Source: Baylisascaris procyonis (taxonomy: Eukaryota > Nematoda > Chromadorea > Rhabditida > Ascarididae). From it: a stretch of DNA of 64,000 nucleotides. The stretch covers positions 1,488,001 through 1,552,000 of the forward strand of contig JAZARR010000105.1 in the NCBI GenBank assembly GCA_037389465.1. The letters are read 5' to 3'. Numbering within the stretch: position 1 is the stretch's first letter; the number at the start of each line of letters is the position of its first letter. The translations under genes and the position numbers were made by a program. Below are positions 26,301-41,300 of the stretch, piece by piece. The notes under the pieces were generated by a model. It saw nothing but the letters and a program-made list of their open reading frames with translations, was not told where the DNA came from and did not search any database.

Positions 26301-29300
26301 CGCAAGAACCAATGGCGTTTATTTAAGCACACCACTTTCTTCAGCAGGTCGAACTCGGTGAAGAAATCAAGAGGTGACGCTGAAGATCAGGTTCAAAGGT
26401 ATTTCTACACCACTAAAATTCTCCATTGAAAAAAAAAAAGAAATGATTTTGTGGCAAAGACTGGACGATTGGATAGAAATATAGTTGCTAATTTTACTTC
26501 TGACTAGCTTTAGTCGTTTTATAACTAAGGATCATTTCTAAAAGAAAATTTGAAGCAATTCAAAACTGACTTCAGTAATTGGCAACTTAAATGCATCAAT
26601 TTGAACACTATCATGATCAACTATTATCACATTTCAGTCATACAAGATTGATGCTTAATGCATCGTTAATATAAGCAAGAGACATTCTTGAACTTATAGA
26701 CTTTTATGAAGCATTTTTCTTTCCTTTTTTTTTCACCACATTTTCAGCATTACAATCATTTTCATTTTATCTCACTAATAAAATCATTCGTTATAACGAT
26801 GCGCACATTCTTCTATGAAGAACGAAAGTTTTCGCCGCATTGATTGACGTTAATCAAAACAATCTTATTTTAGAACATCATCGAAACATACCTCAAAAGT
26901 TGATCGATTTTCTTAATTTCTAGCGTAAAGTACCATCCCCCTTTATGGTGGAAATGTAATTTATAATAATGAACAAGTTCAAGTATTAGTGATCACAAAA
27001 TTCATCACTTCAATCGTTGTTTAGAGGATAGGTCTATTGTTAAGAGGCAGTTCGTTGTGAGGTCATCAAATAAGCTCAATAACCGCCGAGCTATAATCTT
27101 CTCTCATCCTTTCAATCATTGTCTTCCGCCGTTATTAGCATCCATATGTCTGCCTAAATAACACTAATGAAAGCTCTTTTCCGAAGCGATTGGTGCACAC
27201 TTCAATGTTTCATATCGAAATAAGGAGATCTATTTTTGAAGTTGGGTTAGGGAGCTTCTCATCGACCATAGACGAACAATGGAATTTTCTTGCAACCGAA
27301 GATCGAATGATGTTTAGGGCTTCATCCGGAAATGTTTGCTTCGCATAAATCTCTTTTCATATGAAGATTAAACGATAAAACAGATCGTAATTTCATAGCG
27401 CTTTTGTAATATGAATTCCCTTTGTGCATTAATAATATACTAATTCATTAATTACTATCAAATTGAGAAAAAAATTGCATTGTAAAATTGCCAAAAAATT
27501 GCTAATATTTGCCTTCTAACCAATTCACTATGAGAATATTCGTTTATCATAGAAGTTTACTTATTCTTTTTTTTTTCTATCTCATTAAATGAACCATTTT
27601 TTTAATGGAATCATTGTACCATATTGGAATTTCTCATCTTATGATTCATTTCATCAATATTTTTGAAATATGCACATTTGAAATAATTTCATGAAAGCAG
27701 ACATAGAAAACAATTCACTTTCGCGTAAATTTATATCACGGGCAATGTATTTTTTTTCGTCACTTAGCAAGTGAATATTTTATTTATTTGTCTTTATAGG
27801 AAATAGTCGAATAAGCACATTTCATTTCACATTGCATTCATCTCAGTCATTTTTATAAAATATCAAAAATTTTTCCTCTTTGATTTAGCCGAAATTCAAC
27901 TTCTCGCAGCTAAGATGTTTGATTTTTCGCAGCTATTCGATATAACGAAAAGAAAAATTAATACCAAATTGAACTAGTTGATTGCAAGTGTAGAAGCTTA
28001 GATTAAGCTCATTTTAATGGTTTTTTTTTTGCGGGAAAAACTGATTTCATTCAATCAACGTGAGAAATCTGCAAGTTTGCTAGCAATCATCACTTCACAA
28101 AAAAGAAAAATTTCTACCCCTACCATATGTCTCAAGTTGTTCTTTATTTTGTTTTATTTTTATTGTAGGTGCTAAACTGATGCTTGAAGCGTCATAAAAA
28201 CGTTTCTTGCGTTGTATTATTATACAATACGGAAACAATGGCCTCTATAGTTGAAAAATAGAAGCAAGCTGCTGGTTGTTTCTATGTGAATAGGTATGCA
28301 ATTAAGTCCGATAAGCGTGTGCGTTCCCTTAACGTTTCACCATTACCTAGTTCGTTTATGTTGATTTCGCACTCATCGTTCTCAGCAAACGAATTGAAAA
28401 AAAAAAATGGAAATCACTTTTCTATTTCATTAGTTCATTATGGCAAGGAATTTCCTCAAGAATTGCGCAATAGAAATGTTTTATAAATGCGTCTTAAAGG
28501 ACGCTTTTTTTTTTGCATAAACAGTACTCTATTGATGGTGCTTCGTCGAATGGTGGCTGTATGCTATGAACAAGTAATGACATAAAGACACCGTTGACGA
28601 ATGCATCTTAATGAATGCCTCGTTGAGTATTTTCCATTGTTATACTAAATGGACTATTGATTATACTTTCAAGTACGAGCTATTTTCCTCCATTCTATGC
28701 GTTCAACGATCGGCGTTGAATTACATAGATCTTTGAATTTAGTAGTCAGAACGGCATAGATCTTTAATTATCTTTAATTACATGGATCTTTTAAATCTAT
28801 ATGAATAAAAAAATGATTTCAAGAAGAAAATCACCATAGAGCAATTTATTTGTAAATTCAACTGTGCCTTAAAATGACCAATGTGATGAATAGTTATGCA
28901 GAATGTGATGAATAGTAAGAAAATCGATCATGGAATCGCAACATTTTTTCTCCAACATAAATTATATCTTCTTTTCACATTCATCTCTCTTTTTCTTTCT
29001 CATCCAATCTCTATCTACAAATTTTCCTCGCCCGTAGCTTTTGTAGCTCATGATTTGCGACTATTGAACAGACACACAGACACACACAGACACACACAGA
29101 AGCTTACACAGACACACACAGACGCACACACACAGACACAGAGAGACACATACAGACACACACAGATACACGCACAGACATACACACAGGGCAACACTCA
29201 GATGCGCACACACAGACACACACAAACACAGACACTGACACACACAGACGCACGCATGAACACACACGCGGACACACAGACAGACATACAGATATAGACA

Positions 29301-32300
29301 CAGGCACAAAGACGCAAACACGCACACACACAGATACAGACACGCACACGGACATACAGAGACATACACAGACACGCACACGGAGACACACAGACACACC
29401 CACACACCCACACACACCCACACACACGGCACACATAGCATACATATGTTCAAAAATGGCAGTCGCAGTCCTTCTGTTTTTTTTAATTTGCAAATGCGCA
29501 TGGGAACAAAGTAATGCCTTACGGAAGTTTTCTGCTCGAAGCTACCGTTTGCTCAAATCTTCAAATAGAGGCCCATCTTCGAGGCGCATTTGATCGGTCA
29601 CAGAACAAAATTCTCCTACAGTTCTCATCACATCTTTAATTTCAACGGCTTTTGATAATAATCAGTTATTAGAAGATTGGAATTGGGGGTTGCTCACATG
29701 CTAGGTTTTGCATTTCCGAGTTTGATCATCGTTGCCTTTGTGGCTTATCCATAACGCCACTGGTATGTGACTCGTAAGTGTAGTTACCGGATCAATAGAG
29801 AAGCAGATATATTTATGCGTCGTCATGATTGAATTTTTGGAAAAATTTGGAAAACGCAATCGAAAAGACTACTAAAGAGGGACGATGCTTAGGAGAAATG
29901 AGCATAAACGTGAAGAGTAAGCGAAGGAAAAATATAGAATTCAAAATATGGTATCCATACATATCAATGTTTGAGTCGTTCATGTATTGTTTCTGATTCT
30001 GTGTTGGTTGTTTGTGAACTTGATGAATGTGGTCCGCTGAATGGCTACACTCATTATGGGATGCGGCTCGACTGCGGTATGCCTCAAATTTGTCATTAAC
30101 AAATAGCCCTCAAAGGCGAGTGAGCGCATTCCCCAACGATCTAACTAACGAGAGGATCGTTGTGGTTTTTTTTTTTTCGTGGAACTGCGCTCGCCTGCGT
30201 CCATAATCCAAACTGACTAACGTCAAACGATCGTTAAAATCTGGAGTGCAAACTCTATACGGCGCTCGATTTGCATTCTTTGTTAACACTATCGGCTAAA
30301 ATTTTCAATTAATTGTATCATTCATTGTGTGTAGAGGGAAATTTATCAATTCGTGATCGACGTGAAACTAAATTTTTCGGGGATGATTATAGAGCATTCA
30401 CTTTTTAAAGTGTCGAATGACATACAATTGACTGATTAACCTCAAGTTTCATTGCGCGTCATCATATATTGCTCGCGATCTTCTTCCCTGTAGGCATTTT
30501 TTTTTTTGTTGTTGTTGTTGTGCTGTTCATCGTATGCGATTGAGGAACGTTGAGCACACATAGCACGAATGCATTAAAAAATTTCCGCGCATAGCGACAA
30601 CGTAAGCTTCTTCATCAGCCATTCATGGCACTTCATTCTGGAAATATTACCTTTCTCACCTATCAGCATCTCTGCTGTTTGAAGAGTATAACTCATAAAA
30701 CTGAAACGATTAGTTCTTTTTTTTTCGGTTTGTCTTTCAGCGGCATCTATCTAATATGAGGGCTCAAGCAATAGTAATCCGTAAAGACAGTGGTTTAATG
30801 CTTCGGTTTAGCTTATCAGTTTTGTCTTATGAATGGGATAAGGCCTAAACTTTAGTGTAAGATAGCGTGATAAATGCGCAGCAAAATTTTCTAGAAAAAA
30901 CCGAGAATATTCAAATGCTTGCTGTCCTCACCTTTTTTTCATCGTAATCTTTGTAAAGTTTCGTCTGTAATAATTGAAGGTTATCTAGCAAGAAAATAAC
31001 TATTTATATGGGGCAACCGATGAAGTTCTTCGGAATGAATTAATTGAATTTGCATTGGACTACACCTAATCTAGCAGATGTTAGTTAGCAGCAAATGTTG
31101 TGTGAACTGGCTGGACGCAAGTTGAAAGAATTCACCTCTTTAAAGGTGCAACTAAGTATTGCGTTTTGCAAATTCAATGAAATCATTTCTGTGAGCTGTA
31201 TTGCTTGCTGCAATTAGTAGGTTTAAACAGGTAGTCACAGGTATGTGAGGTTATTCGTGCATGAAGCAAGAACTCAGGATTTTCGCGGCAGGGTGGTACA
31301 TTTTCTTGAAAGCATTTCTCAGTTACTTACAACTGCAAGCCTATGAACTTGTAGCCACAGGAAGGCTGATGCTAGAAAAAAACGGAAATGCGAGGCTCGA
31401 GAGTTCATGAAGTTTGTGCGTTTTCTAGAAATGTGCTAGTCACGCCCAATGGATGCACGCAATGTGCCCTCGAAAACAAATCCTAGAGAATGATGGTGCT
31501 ATTAGTCTGATTGTATCTAAGAAAGGTGAGCACAGCTAGACTAAAAAAGACTGAGGTCATTGGGAGGTTCTGGCTCGTCAAAGAAAGAATTGTTGAGACG
31601 CAAACGTCAGAAGGTATAAGGCATCGTCGACAACCTTGAAATAAAATTTTGCTGACTTCTAATTTGCGACACAGTTTTTTTTGGGCGTTTCAAAGATCAA
31701 TATTTCCAAGAAGTCGATATAGAAGGTCAACTTCAAAACCGCCTTTTTTTACCTAATCAATCTGACGGAAATCATAAGAGGAATGACGAATCTAAAATTC
31801 ACAAGCGCACGGGAAGTGAAAAATAATAGTCACTAAAAAAGACAATGATCCGGCTGGCATTTTGTTTGATTAATTTTTCGATTATCCTAACGTTCTTGCC
31901 GTTGTTGTCGACCTCAGCCAGATGTTATTGCGAGCGCGATATAGCTGATGAATGCATGTGATTGTGCAGCTGAAGATCATATGACTCTTTCATTATTGAA
32001 CCATATTGAAGAGAGTATAGAATTTTAACAATAATTTCTGACTTTAGTTTTCTACAATTAGAACAAACCAACTTTTTTTTTTTTTGCAAAACGTTTAAAT
32101 AACTTGTAGAACTTTTTCAGCTTAATTTTATGCATTACAACTTGCAACAATAGGTAAAAACCATGCGAAGAGTTTGTGAAATGAAACGATTGAAGCGAGT
32201 TTTTAAATTCTTAAGGAGAACAAAGCAAACCCTAAGCACTTAAAGTGATACAGTCGGGTAGAAAATTTTTTGCTTTGAGCAGGTGATAGGAATTGAGATT

Positions 32301-35300
32301 TGCTTAACACATTATAGCAGAGCGAACTTAAAATTTTCAAGGTAAGATGAGTTGAGTGAGTCGGAACTAGCCGAAAAAGCATATCACCGTAGCTGGCCTA
32401 ATGTACACCTTTCCATTATCATGGTGAGCAGTCGATTTCACAAATTTTAAATGAATAAAAAATAATGCCCATATAAATCCTCCGGAAAAGACCCGTTGCT
32501 TTATGATGTGATCGCAGAAAAACAAATATAGGTAAATTTTCTCGTACTTTTCGATGCTGACAATTCCTTTCGAATTTAATGTGCCAGCGTGAAACGTAAT
32601 TTATGTGGTAAACGTTTAGCTGGATTATATGCAAGAAATGTCATAACTCTGCATCTCGCAATTCCTGCTTCACAATCATTTAAAGCCATCGAGCACTCAG
32701 GCAAGCGCATAGATGCATAGAAATACGCTGAGATACGACATTGTAGTAATTAGCTTCTGCAAACACAACTTGCAAAACCCTCTACGTGCAAGTTTGCGGC
32801 AGCGCAGAATGTATAAGCGCAAAACAAGTGAAGCCTTAATAGTTTAGCCACTAAAAATAATTCTTCATGAATAATATCTAAAAATGCATAATAAAAGGTT
32901 TTAATGGCGGATCGGAAATTCGGAACTCATCAACTCACAAAAATAAGCAGTCTGAATCGCAAATTTGTTCAGAGGTCTTCTGAATGATGAGAACTAAACC
33001 AACCAACGATCCATAAAACCTTCAATAGTAAGATCACCAACCCCATCTTCCTTTTGGACACAGTGTTATTTCCTCACTTCTATTTATATTAATTATTGCA
33101 TAAGTGTAGATTTTCTACAACCTTTATTAGTGATGGAAATGGGTGTATGTAGGCAGTTGCACATTATTAAGATCATTCAATATTCGAAGAGTAAACGAAC
33201 ATAATATAATAGTTTTTTTTTTAAATTTCAGGTTGCTGCCGAAGTTAACACTTCGGCATCCGTCAGTCGACGACTCAGCAGTTCCACTGCACGTAGATAT
33301 TGACGAAAGCGAGACAACACTCATTATGCGCTCTGGTCGAACGTGGAGCAACTGCGATTCTTACAGGGTTGATGAATAAGAGTCACCTTTTAAAAAAAAA
33401 AATGAACATTACAACAGAATCGAAGTAAAAATCGATATAGAACTTTACTGGATGATTGACAGGCATTTAGCCAATTCAGTGAAATTGTCATTCAATGATA
33501 CTGAATCTTTTTATTGCATACTCTCAATAATCCACATGGAGAGGTTTTTCGACGGTAAGGTAAGATTCCACGAAAAATTAGAAGCTGCTAGTCGGATTTT
33601 ACTTCTAGATGAGTGGGAAATGAATTCAAACATATTATGAAGTTTCCAATCAGTCTTGTGCCATATTTCGTCATAAAAAAACTCGTAATGAAGCGCCAAA
33701 ACGCGGACTCGTCATAACCGTTTTAATATTGGTCAAGTTCTCTGTGTATGTCATTCGAAGTTGAATGTTTGCAAAAAGCAATTTTTATAGTCTCGATCAG
33801 GCGAGCGCGGAGATTCGCACGAGTCTTCGGGATTCGCTGATTCCCGAGATGACGACAGTGATTTGCCAACTTGTACAACTGCCCCTGTTAGCCCATGCGT
33901 GCCACTCTCTGCTAGCAGGTAGGAGAGCTATTTCCTGTATGAAACACTTTTTTAAGTGAAATCTGGGCGCAATGATTCGATTAAAGCAGCAGCTGTGAAC
34001 TGACGATAAAATATTCCATATAAGTGACATAGCTGAATATTGATCTTCTTTAGCGTTTCACTTCTTCGCTGTTGTTTCGTTAGTTTTATTGCTCGCTCAC
34101 AGAGACTAAGATATTCTCCAAAATTGTAGTCTACAGGGATGATGATAACTGCTTCAATGCGAGCGAATATTCTCCAGGGATACACATGTAACAGTATTGC
34201 TTCCACTAAATCCTTCATTCATTTTTGGCAGAGAAGTGCGAGAAGGACGCATCGAAAAGTCTTTTCCATAAGGATCGTTTCTTTTTGTTGTGAAATTTTT
34301 TCCCAATGCAAGGAGGTAAATTTGCTGGAAGACTACATTTAAAAGCCAAGAAGATTGCATGAAGTAGTTTTCACTCTAAATGAGTGGTACTTTCAAAAAC
34401 AGAGCAGCATTTGAACAGTGGGAGTGACCTATCCTGACGATGGGTTTAGGCAAATCCCTATTTCCATCAGTTATGTCGCACTATTCTTCGGGTTCCTTAT
34501 ATGTCTAAAGTTGACGATTGATTAGGCGAAGGAAGAAATTGCTTCGTCATATGCTATCCGATCAAAAATTTACATGCACCTGTCTCTCTGTAAATAAGAG
34601 CACCACGTGGAGGCGTTCCCTGTTCACCTATTTATTTGTCTGTATATTTCAATCATCAGAACTATCAGAATGTGCTGTAAAATTCTAAAAAAATTGCTTG
34701 AGAGGCTCGTGCTACGCTGTAATATCGTGACCACTACCATGGCAGTATAAACAATCAAATTTAGCTCGGTATCCGAAGGATGGAAATATTCGCAACGATT
34801 ACTTTGGAAGTTGAAACCACGATATGTAAACTTCAGTCACGCGTCGAGTGCATCGTCGTCAATCGATTCAGCATGGCGATCGGTGGTTAGCTGTTTAATC
34901 ATGCAAACATGCTAGCAGTCAAGTTGTTGATGCAGCATGAAAACATGAGATATGCGCTTTTATGACACATAAAAGACAGCACAAAATACGATAATGGCCA
35001 TTGATCAAAACAATCCTCCCACCTATCGTAATCTCACTGGACATATCTCCAACAAATTGCCTAAGACTTCTTATGAAATTCTCGAGGAATTTGCGAGAAA
35101 TGCAGTTCACAGCGACACATTTGAAGGACGATTATTTAATTCATCAAAAATTGAGAATCGCGGTTTATGCTCACGAGGAGATAGGTCCTTCCCATTCTCA
35201 TTCGACAGTAGTCCGCTTCCAAAGATCGTTCAACACTGTCATGGAGACAACCAGCTGTCGGTGAAGAAGTAGACAATTTTCTTGCTTTGGAGGGTATTCC

Positions 35301-38300
35301 TACCTTCAAATGTTCCTACAAGCACTATGAATATTATGCGAAACCACACGCTGAATTGTGCCAGATAAGGCGATCAAACAGCACACTCCGTTGCAGACGC
35401 CTTCGGAACAAATTCTGCGCAGCACTGTCAAGGTCTTTCCCATAATTTCCGCAATTTTTTAATTGTGTGTTTCATGAAGGAGGAGCTTTCGAAAACTACA
35501 TTGAAGAGTAGATTAGGGCATTTCGTATTGTATTTGTTGTTCTGATTATTATATTGCATTAGCAGATAATGTGACGTCAACCTTCGACCTCCGAGATCTC
35601 GTCAATATTACACTCAAATTTCTAGCGTTGGATCGTAGGTGGGGTACTAGGCTGATTTCATATGTGCCCAAACAAGCAGAACAATTTGTTACTGCCGCTG
35701 GAAAAATAATAAAATCTATACATTTCTGAAGTTAGATTGAATGATTGTTCGTGAATTGGGGAATTCAAGCAATTCAATGTATGCTAGGCTAGCTCTGTAT
35801 TACGGCTCGTTCTCCTTTGAACGTGAAGATCCGTTGAAGGTGTTACGGTTTATTAGCCCCGAAGCCTTTTCCAGGATAGCACCACTTGGAAGTCAACAGA
35901 CGGCGCAGAAGTTCATTTGAAGGGCGCCAGACTGGAAAGGCTATCCGAAATCGAACGGCAAGCACTTCAAGTGATTGCGATACAGAGGCTCAGTCGGCTG
36001 CTGCCAGGCGTACAAATAGGAAAACCGAAAGGTTCTGCATATTTAACTCTCTGAAGGCGTTCGCTTCCTTGTGGGCATCTTGCTTCGCCGTAGGACAGAA
36101 AAAGTTATGGTTTCCTCAACTTCACACTCAGCTATCCTTCGCGCTCTTCCTCCAACTATCCAACTCTATTCATTGCAGTAAGATCCAGTGGCATAGAAAG
36201 CTCATCTTCATTTTCTGTTGTTATGGTAGATAATTTATGAATATTTCTAGCTGGCATAGGTTCTATCGTTTCTGTAACTGCCAACAACTGCAAGCGGATA
36301 CTGCATCATGGAGAGGATGGCAATGAGAAAATCTATGCTCAAAAATTGTTTGTTCGCTATTCGCAGTAGCTGAAACCATAGGATTTTTGTTTGAGTACTT
36401 CAGATCCTGTTTCGACACTGCGTCAGAAGCGTCAGAAATTCTTGAAAGCGAGAGGGACTTTGAATGTTTGCGAGACGAGTAGACGTGCTTCGGGATCTTC
36501 GACAGACGGTATTTTATTTATGAGTGTTGCTTTGTGATTGTTTTTACGCCATTGCTTTAGACAGTTGTGATCCTTACATAAGCCTAGTGAGGAACTGGTA
36601 ATGCCTGTAATATAGCAAATTTCGTTCAACAAGGCGTTTCTTTCAAGTGAAAACTCTCGTTTCGACGCTGGATAAAATTGGAAACTCCTCTTGAGTAGAA
36701 GGTCTCCTCTCGGGTAAATCACTTTTGCAGACTCAATAAAACAGGTGAACCATTTCACAGCAAAACCTTGTGAAGAGCTCTTTCTTAACCTAACGACAGC
36801 ACGTAATTTTGGGAAAAATAGCTTCCTTGAGCACAAAAAGCCGCTTCTGAACATAGATTTGACATCATGGAACCAAGGAAAATGTAGTACAGTATATTGT
36901 TCAACGGAGTACAATATACTGTTTGTTTTCTGTTGCAAATTTTTGTAATGAGGCGAATTCATGCATCATTTTTCTCTTCAATCTTTTCGATAAGAAGGAG
37001 GAATTATTAACGCAAGGTGCACCTGAAGTTTACGTCTCGAGTGTTTCCAGTAAGCATTCAGTTCTTGCCTGCTTTTGTGGGTATTTCCTTCTTTTGTAAA
37101 AGCTATAACAAGGTCGCGTATGAGCGTCTAGGTGCATGTGTTTGTCTGTCAATCTGTCTGAGCGACAGTCTCAACTTGCAAGCCAGTGGAGTGAATCCAG
37201 TGAAATATGTGTGGAATCAAATAAAATGCCGTTGTTTTCATGGCGTTTAACGCAAATAATTACCATTTAAAATCCGAATAAATTTTGCGATTCGAACTTG
37301 TTCCACGATCAGCTTTTCCGAATCCAAATCCGTCTCCTGTTTCAGACTCAGCACTCGATCAGCTTCGTAAGAATGCCCACTATATGAAGCTTTATTAATA
37401 GTTCTAGATTCAGTGTTCGGCTTTTATGAAACGTGTAAGAGGACCGTGTATAGAATAAACAACTTAAGTTCGCTGTTTGCAGCGAGAATCAAAATCCAGG
37501 TCGTTCTGCTTTCTGTACTGATGCTCTACATATTAAGCTGTTATGAGAATTACTATCTCGCCATTGTGCGATCAAAAAACTCGTTTCAGATGAACGAAAA
37601 GTTTTTGGGATTTCATTATTGGCGGCTGTTGAGAATGATCGTCGATTGGATAGCGAGCTACGTTGTCGTTCACTTGATGAAAGTGATCCTAATGCATGCT
37701 TTAGTGTTCCTGTTAGAAAGAGGTACGTTGCCGGACCAGATATATTTTTTAATTTCTTTGTCATGATTTAAAAAAAGGTGAGAAAATATATTTTTCTGAG
37801 CGTTCTCAAATTCTAGAGTTTCTGTGTTTAATAAATATTTGGGAAAAATTGATTTAAAAAAGTGCATATCTAATGAGCTCACAAGGTGATTCAATAATCA
37901 TATTTTCATTGTTGAAGATCAAAATAAACCATCTAGTTTTGGGTGATTTTTTTTGCCTTACTAATTAAAGGTTCTCGAAAGAGAAGACAAAATCGGTCGT
38001 TCGTTCCGAGCCGGAAATCTTGAAAGCTCTTGATGAAAGGAAGCCACTTTATTCGAAAAAAGACGTAAGTTGACTGAAGCGATATTTATTTCATTTGTTT
38101 GCATTCTTCTGCTAGAAAATTTTTCTTTAATAAGGATCGGTTACCGTACTAGCTTCAAATAATATCCCACCTGATAACATCGATTATTTTTGGAGCAGCT
38201 ATGCGTTCAATAATATCAACAATTTCGACAAAGAAAACGGCGCGTTTCATGTTCAGTAATTTCACAACGTGCAAATTTGTGGATTGCTATAAACATAAGA

Positions 38301-41300
38301 AATTATAGAATTTCGCTCGGAGTGCAGTTTCAGTTTTTGTGCTTAATAAAATCATTTGGAATCATTAATGCATAGTGCACTTTATTTTCTATGGTAAGGC
38401 TGAACTTATTTTACATCGTAGTGGTACAACCACACGCACGATAACATCGGGCTTTCATTTTAGCTGGGGCAGGTCGATGATTGCTTTTTAACTTTTTATT
38501 CTACTTTTAAATGCTTTATAAACATGTTATTTGAAAATTCTTTGCTATTGTTTGAAGATTCTGAGGATTTTTTCTTCGAAATAAGCTAAAAATATCCTCT
38601 ATCGCTCTACCCGTGGAATATGTCCCACTGACGTGAATAATGAAGTTTAGAGCCATAGGTAGCCAAGTGCGGCGACTGTCGTGCTTATATGATTCGAGGA
38701 ATTGAAGTGCGAAATTACAGTAAATATTATGAATGGAAGAGACTCTTCGTGTCCAGAGAAGTGTTGCATTTTACCGTTTTTTTTTTTCTGAATCTAAAAG
38801 ATAAGATGTGGCATGTTCTTAACGTCTTTGATTTGATCTTATGCCACCTACATGTTCACATAGAGCAGCGATCGAAAGTATATATTTTGGTTGTCTTATA
38901 AGAATCAGAGCATACACATCATATGATCAGAAACGCTATTGTTCTTTAAATTGCTGACAATTTTATTATATTCAGCAGTCTAATAGGATTATAAGGGCGA
39001 CAAGTTTTATGGTTATAAGGTTTAGTATCGCATGATGATAGTGATGTATTCATGAAGAAATTTAGCTATCCGTCGAATACATGCAAAGGTATTTCCATTT
39101 CACTGAGCAAAGAAAATATCATTCTTCAAGCTTCCGGTAAATTGCAAGCTGGTGATCTGATTTTACTGATGAAGCATGCATGACGTAGTTATTTTTCAAA
39201 TTTGATCATCTCATAAACAATATCAATTTCAACTTTTCAAAGGATCTGAATATAAGTTTAGTTTTCCATTTCAGAAATCGCTTTATTCATTTCAAGATCG
39301 TAAACAACTTTCTAGGATAATTCTCCACGAAAACTAGCATCAGGAGCACACGGCGGCAGTGCTTCACCGTTACTGTCAAGTAGCGTTATGCATCAACCAC
39401 CCGCTAAGAACGAATCGTTCTCTGAGAATTTACTGACTGCTCAGAGTGCCTTTGAAGGAACGTCAAGCTATACAAGTTTGGTGAGTGGCGTTCGCTTTTT
39501 TTCAATACGCAGTTACTCTTAATGCATCACTGAATAATCATCGAGAACGTTATTATTTCACTGCACCAAAACCATTCGCCTCCTCTTTAACTTCATTTAG
39601 TTGTCCTCGTTGATTCTTATATGCTTGACGGAATCGGAAGTTTGAAATATGCAAAAAAGGTTTTGATATCGAGAAAATAAAAGGATCGGATATCTGATGT
39701 CATTACTGAACAGCGCCATCGAGCTTTCACATGGTCTATTTTAAACAGCGTTTGATCGTTCTTTGATAGAAGAGTTTGGATGAATCTTTTGCAAGGCTTG
39801 AAATTAATGGCCACTGTTGCTTGCAACGTTTAAAATTTAAATAATAATCTGAAAGGAATGTGAACCCATCTGGTAGCTTTCCAGACAATTCAAGTGCACT
39901 CAGGGCACCTCTTAGCAATTAAAAAGGCATCACTGTTACTGGGCAATATTCACTTAGGTTGAGGCTCTGGGCCTGAATTGCTGTGATAATTGCCCATTAG
40001 GCAAGTTTGATAACATGGTCGGTCAGTTGTGTTCCATTTTTGCATTTGAATTGGATTAAAAAAAAAAAAATTCAAGAAATAGCGTTTCCCTATTCAAGGA
40101 GATTTCGCGTTCTTTGTGAACCATTTTCACGTATGACGCTTTACTTTTAATTGATTTGTTTCTTGGGCTATTCACTTATGCACTATAGCATTAAGCTAGA
40201 AATGATTTCTTATTCTACTGCATGAGATTTTGGTATTTTTAGGCGTTAAATTAAAGAGCTATGACTACAGTCTGATTTTTTTCCGTTTCATGCGGCACAC
40301 ATATTTTTGTTTCATCGTTTCTCAGTTCTCATATGGATTGTGACTATAGGTTCATAGGTTTTCGTTTCATAGGGGAAGAGAGCCCATGTTCGAGGAATAG
40401 GTTTTATTTTTCACAACTATCTCGCAAAAGGCTCTTATCAAAAAGGTGAATAAGTGCCATAAAAAGGTGAGCAAGTACCACTCGAATAGATGAGATGTGC
40501 ATTCAAAGAGAATATATTCAATATAAATGTGATAATAATCTATCAGATATTTAACCACCAAAGTGAATAATGGTATACTTGTTGCACAATGCCGAATAAA
40601 GCGTGAATTAAAATACTTGCCTATACAACTGCTCAGAGGAAGAATGATTTTAACATTTTCGTTCATTCTGAAACGAAACGAAATAGAAAAACGACAATAT
40701 AAGTAGAATGCGTTCGCCGTTTAATAGCATTTTATCGAAGTTTTGCATTTAGCAACAGCGATATGCAAGAAAGTACCTCACTTCGGGCTCTAGTGCATCT
40801 TCTTCAATAGAGCGTTCGTTATGCCGCGAAGAATCATCTGATGCGCATTCATTGAATGTGCCACATATTGTTGCCGATTGCACAGAGTTTCTTCGTAAGA
40901 ATGGTATGTTCATAGAACAACTTATATTCTGTTTTTTTTTTCTCACAAATAAATCGATAATAATATGCATCCATTAGCAGCGTTGTGAAAATTCCTGAAA
41001 AATTCTTTCATGCATAAATGGAAGTTGATTTTTCTCTCTTTTTTTGTGTGACGGAAGCCATTGAAACAGTCGGGGCAAATGTAGATCACATTTGAGCGCA
41101 TAGCTCATTAATTACTCTTGAGATGTTTCCGGTCTCTTGATTCTAGACAATTCGTTATCCATCAATTACTCTGAGAATTTGCAACGATAGAAATCAAGTT
41201 TAAAGTAGATAAGCTTATTAAGTAATATCGCAACAATGAATTCGAAATGAAATGCTTTAGAAGAAGTTCACAATAAAAAAGTTTTCACTATGGTTTACTC

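Noticed and set aside
29061..29501. Four overlapping open frames of 78-146 codons, cysteine/valine- or threonine/histidine-rich
   Set aside because: They are translations of the CA-rich satellite and have no splice or start context.
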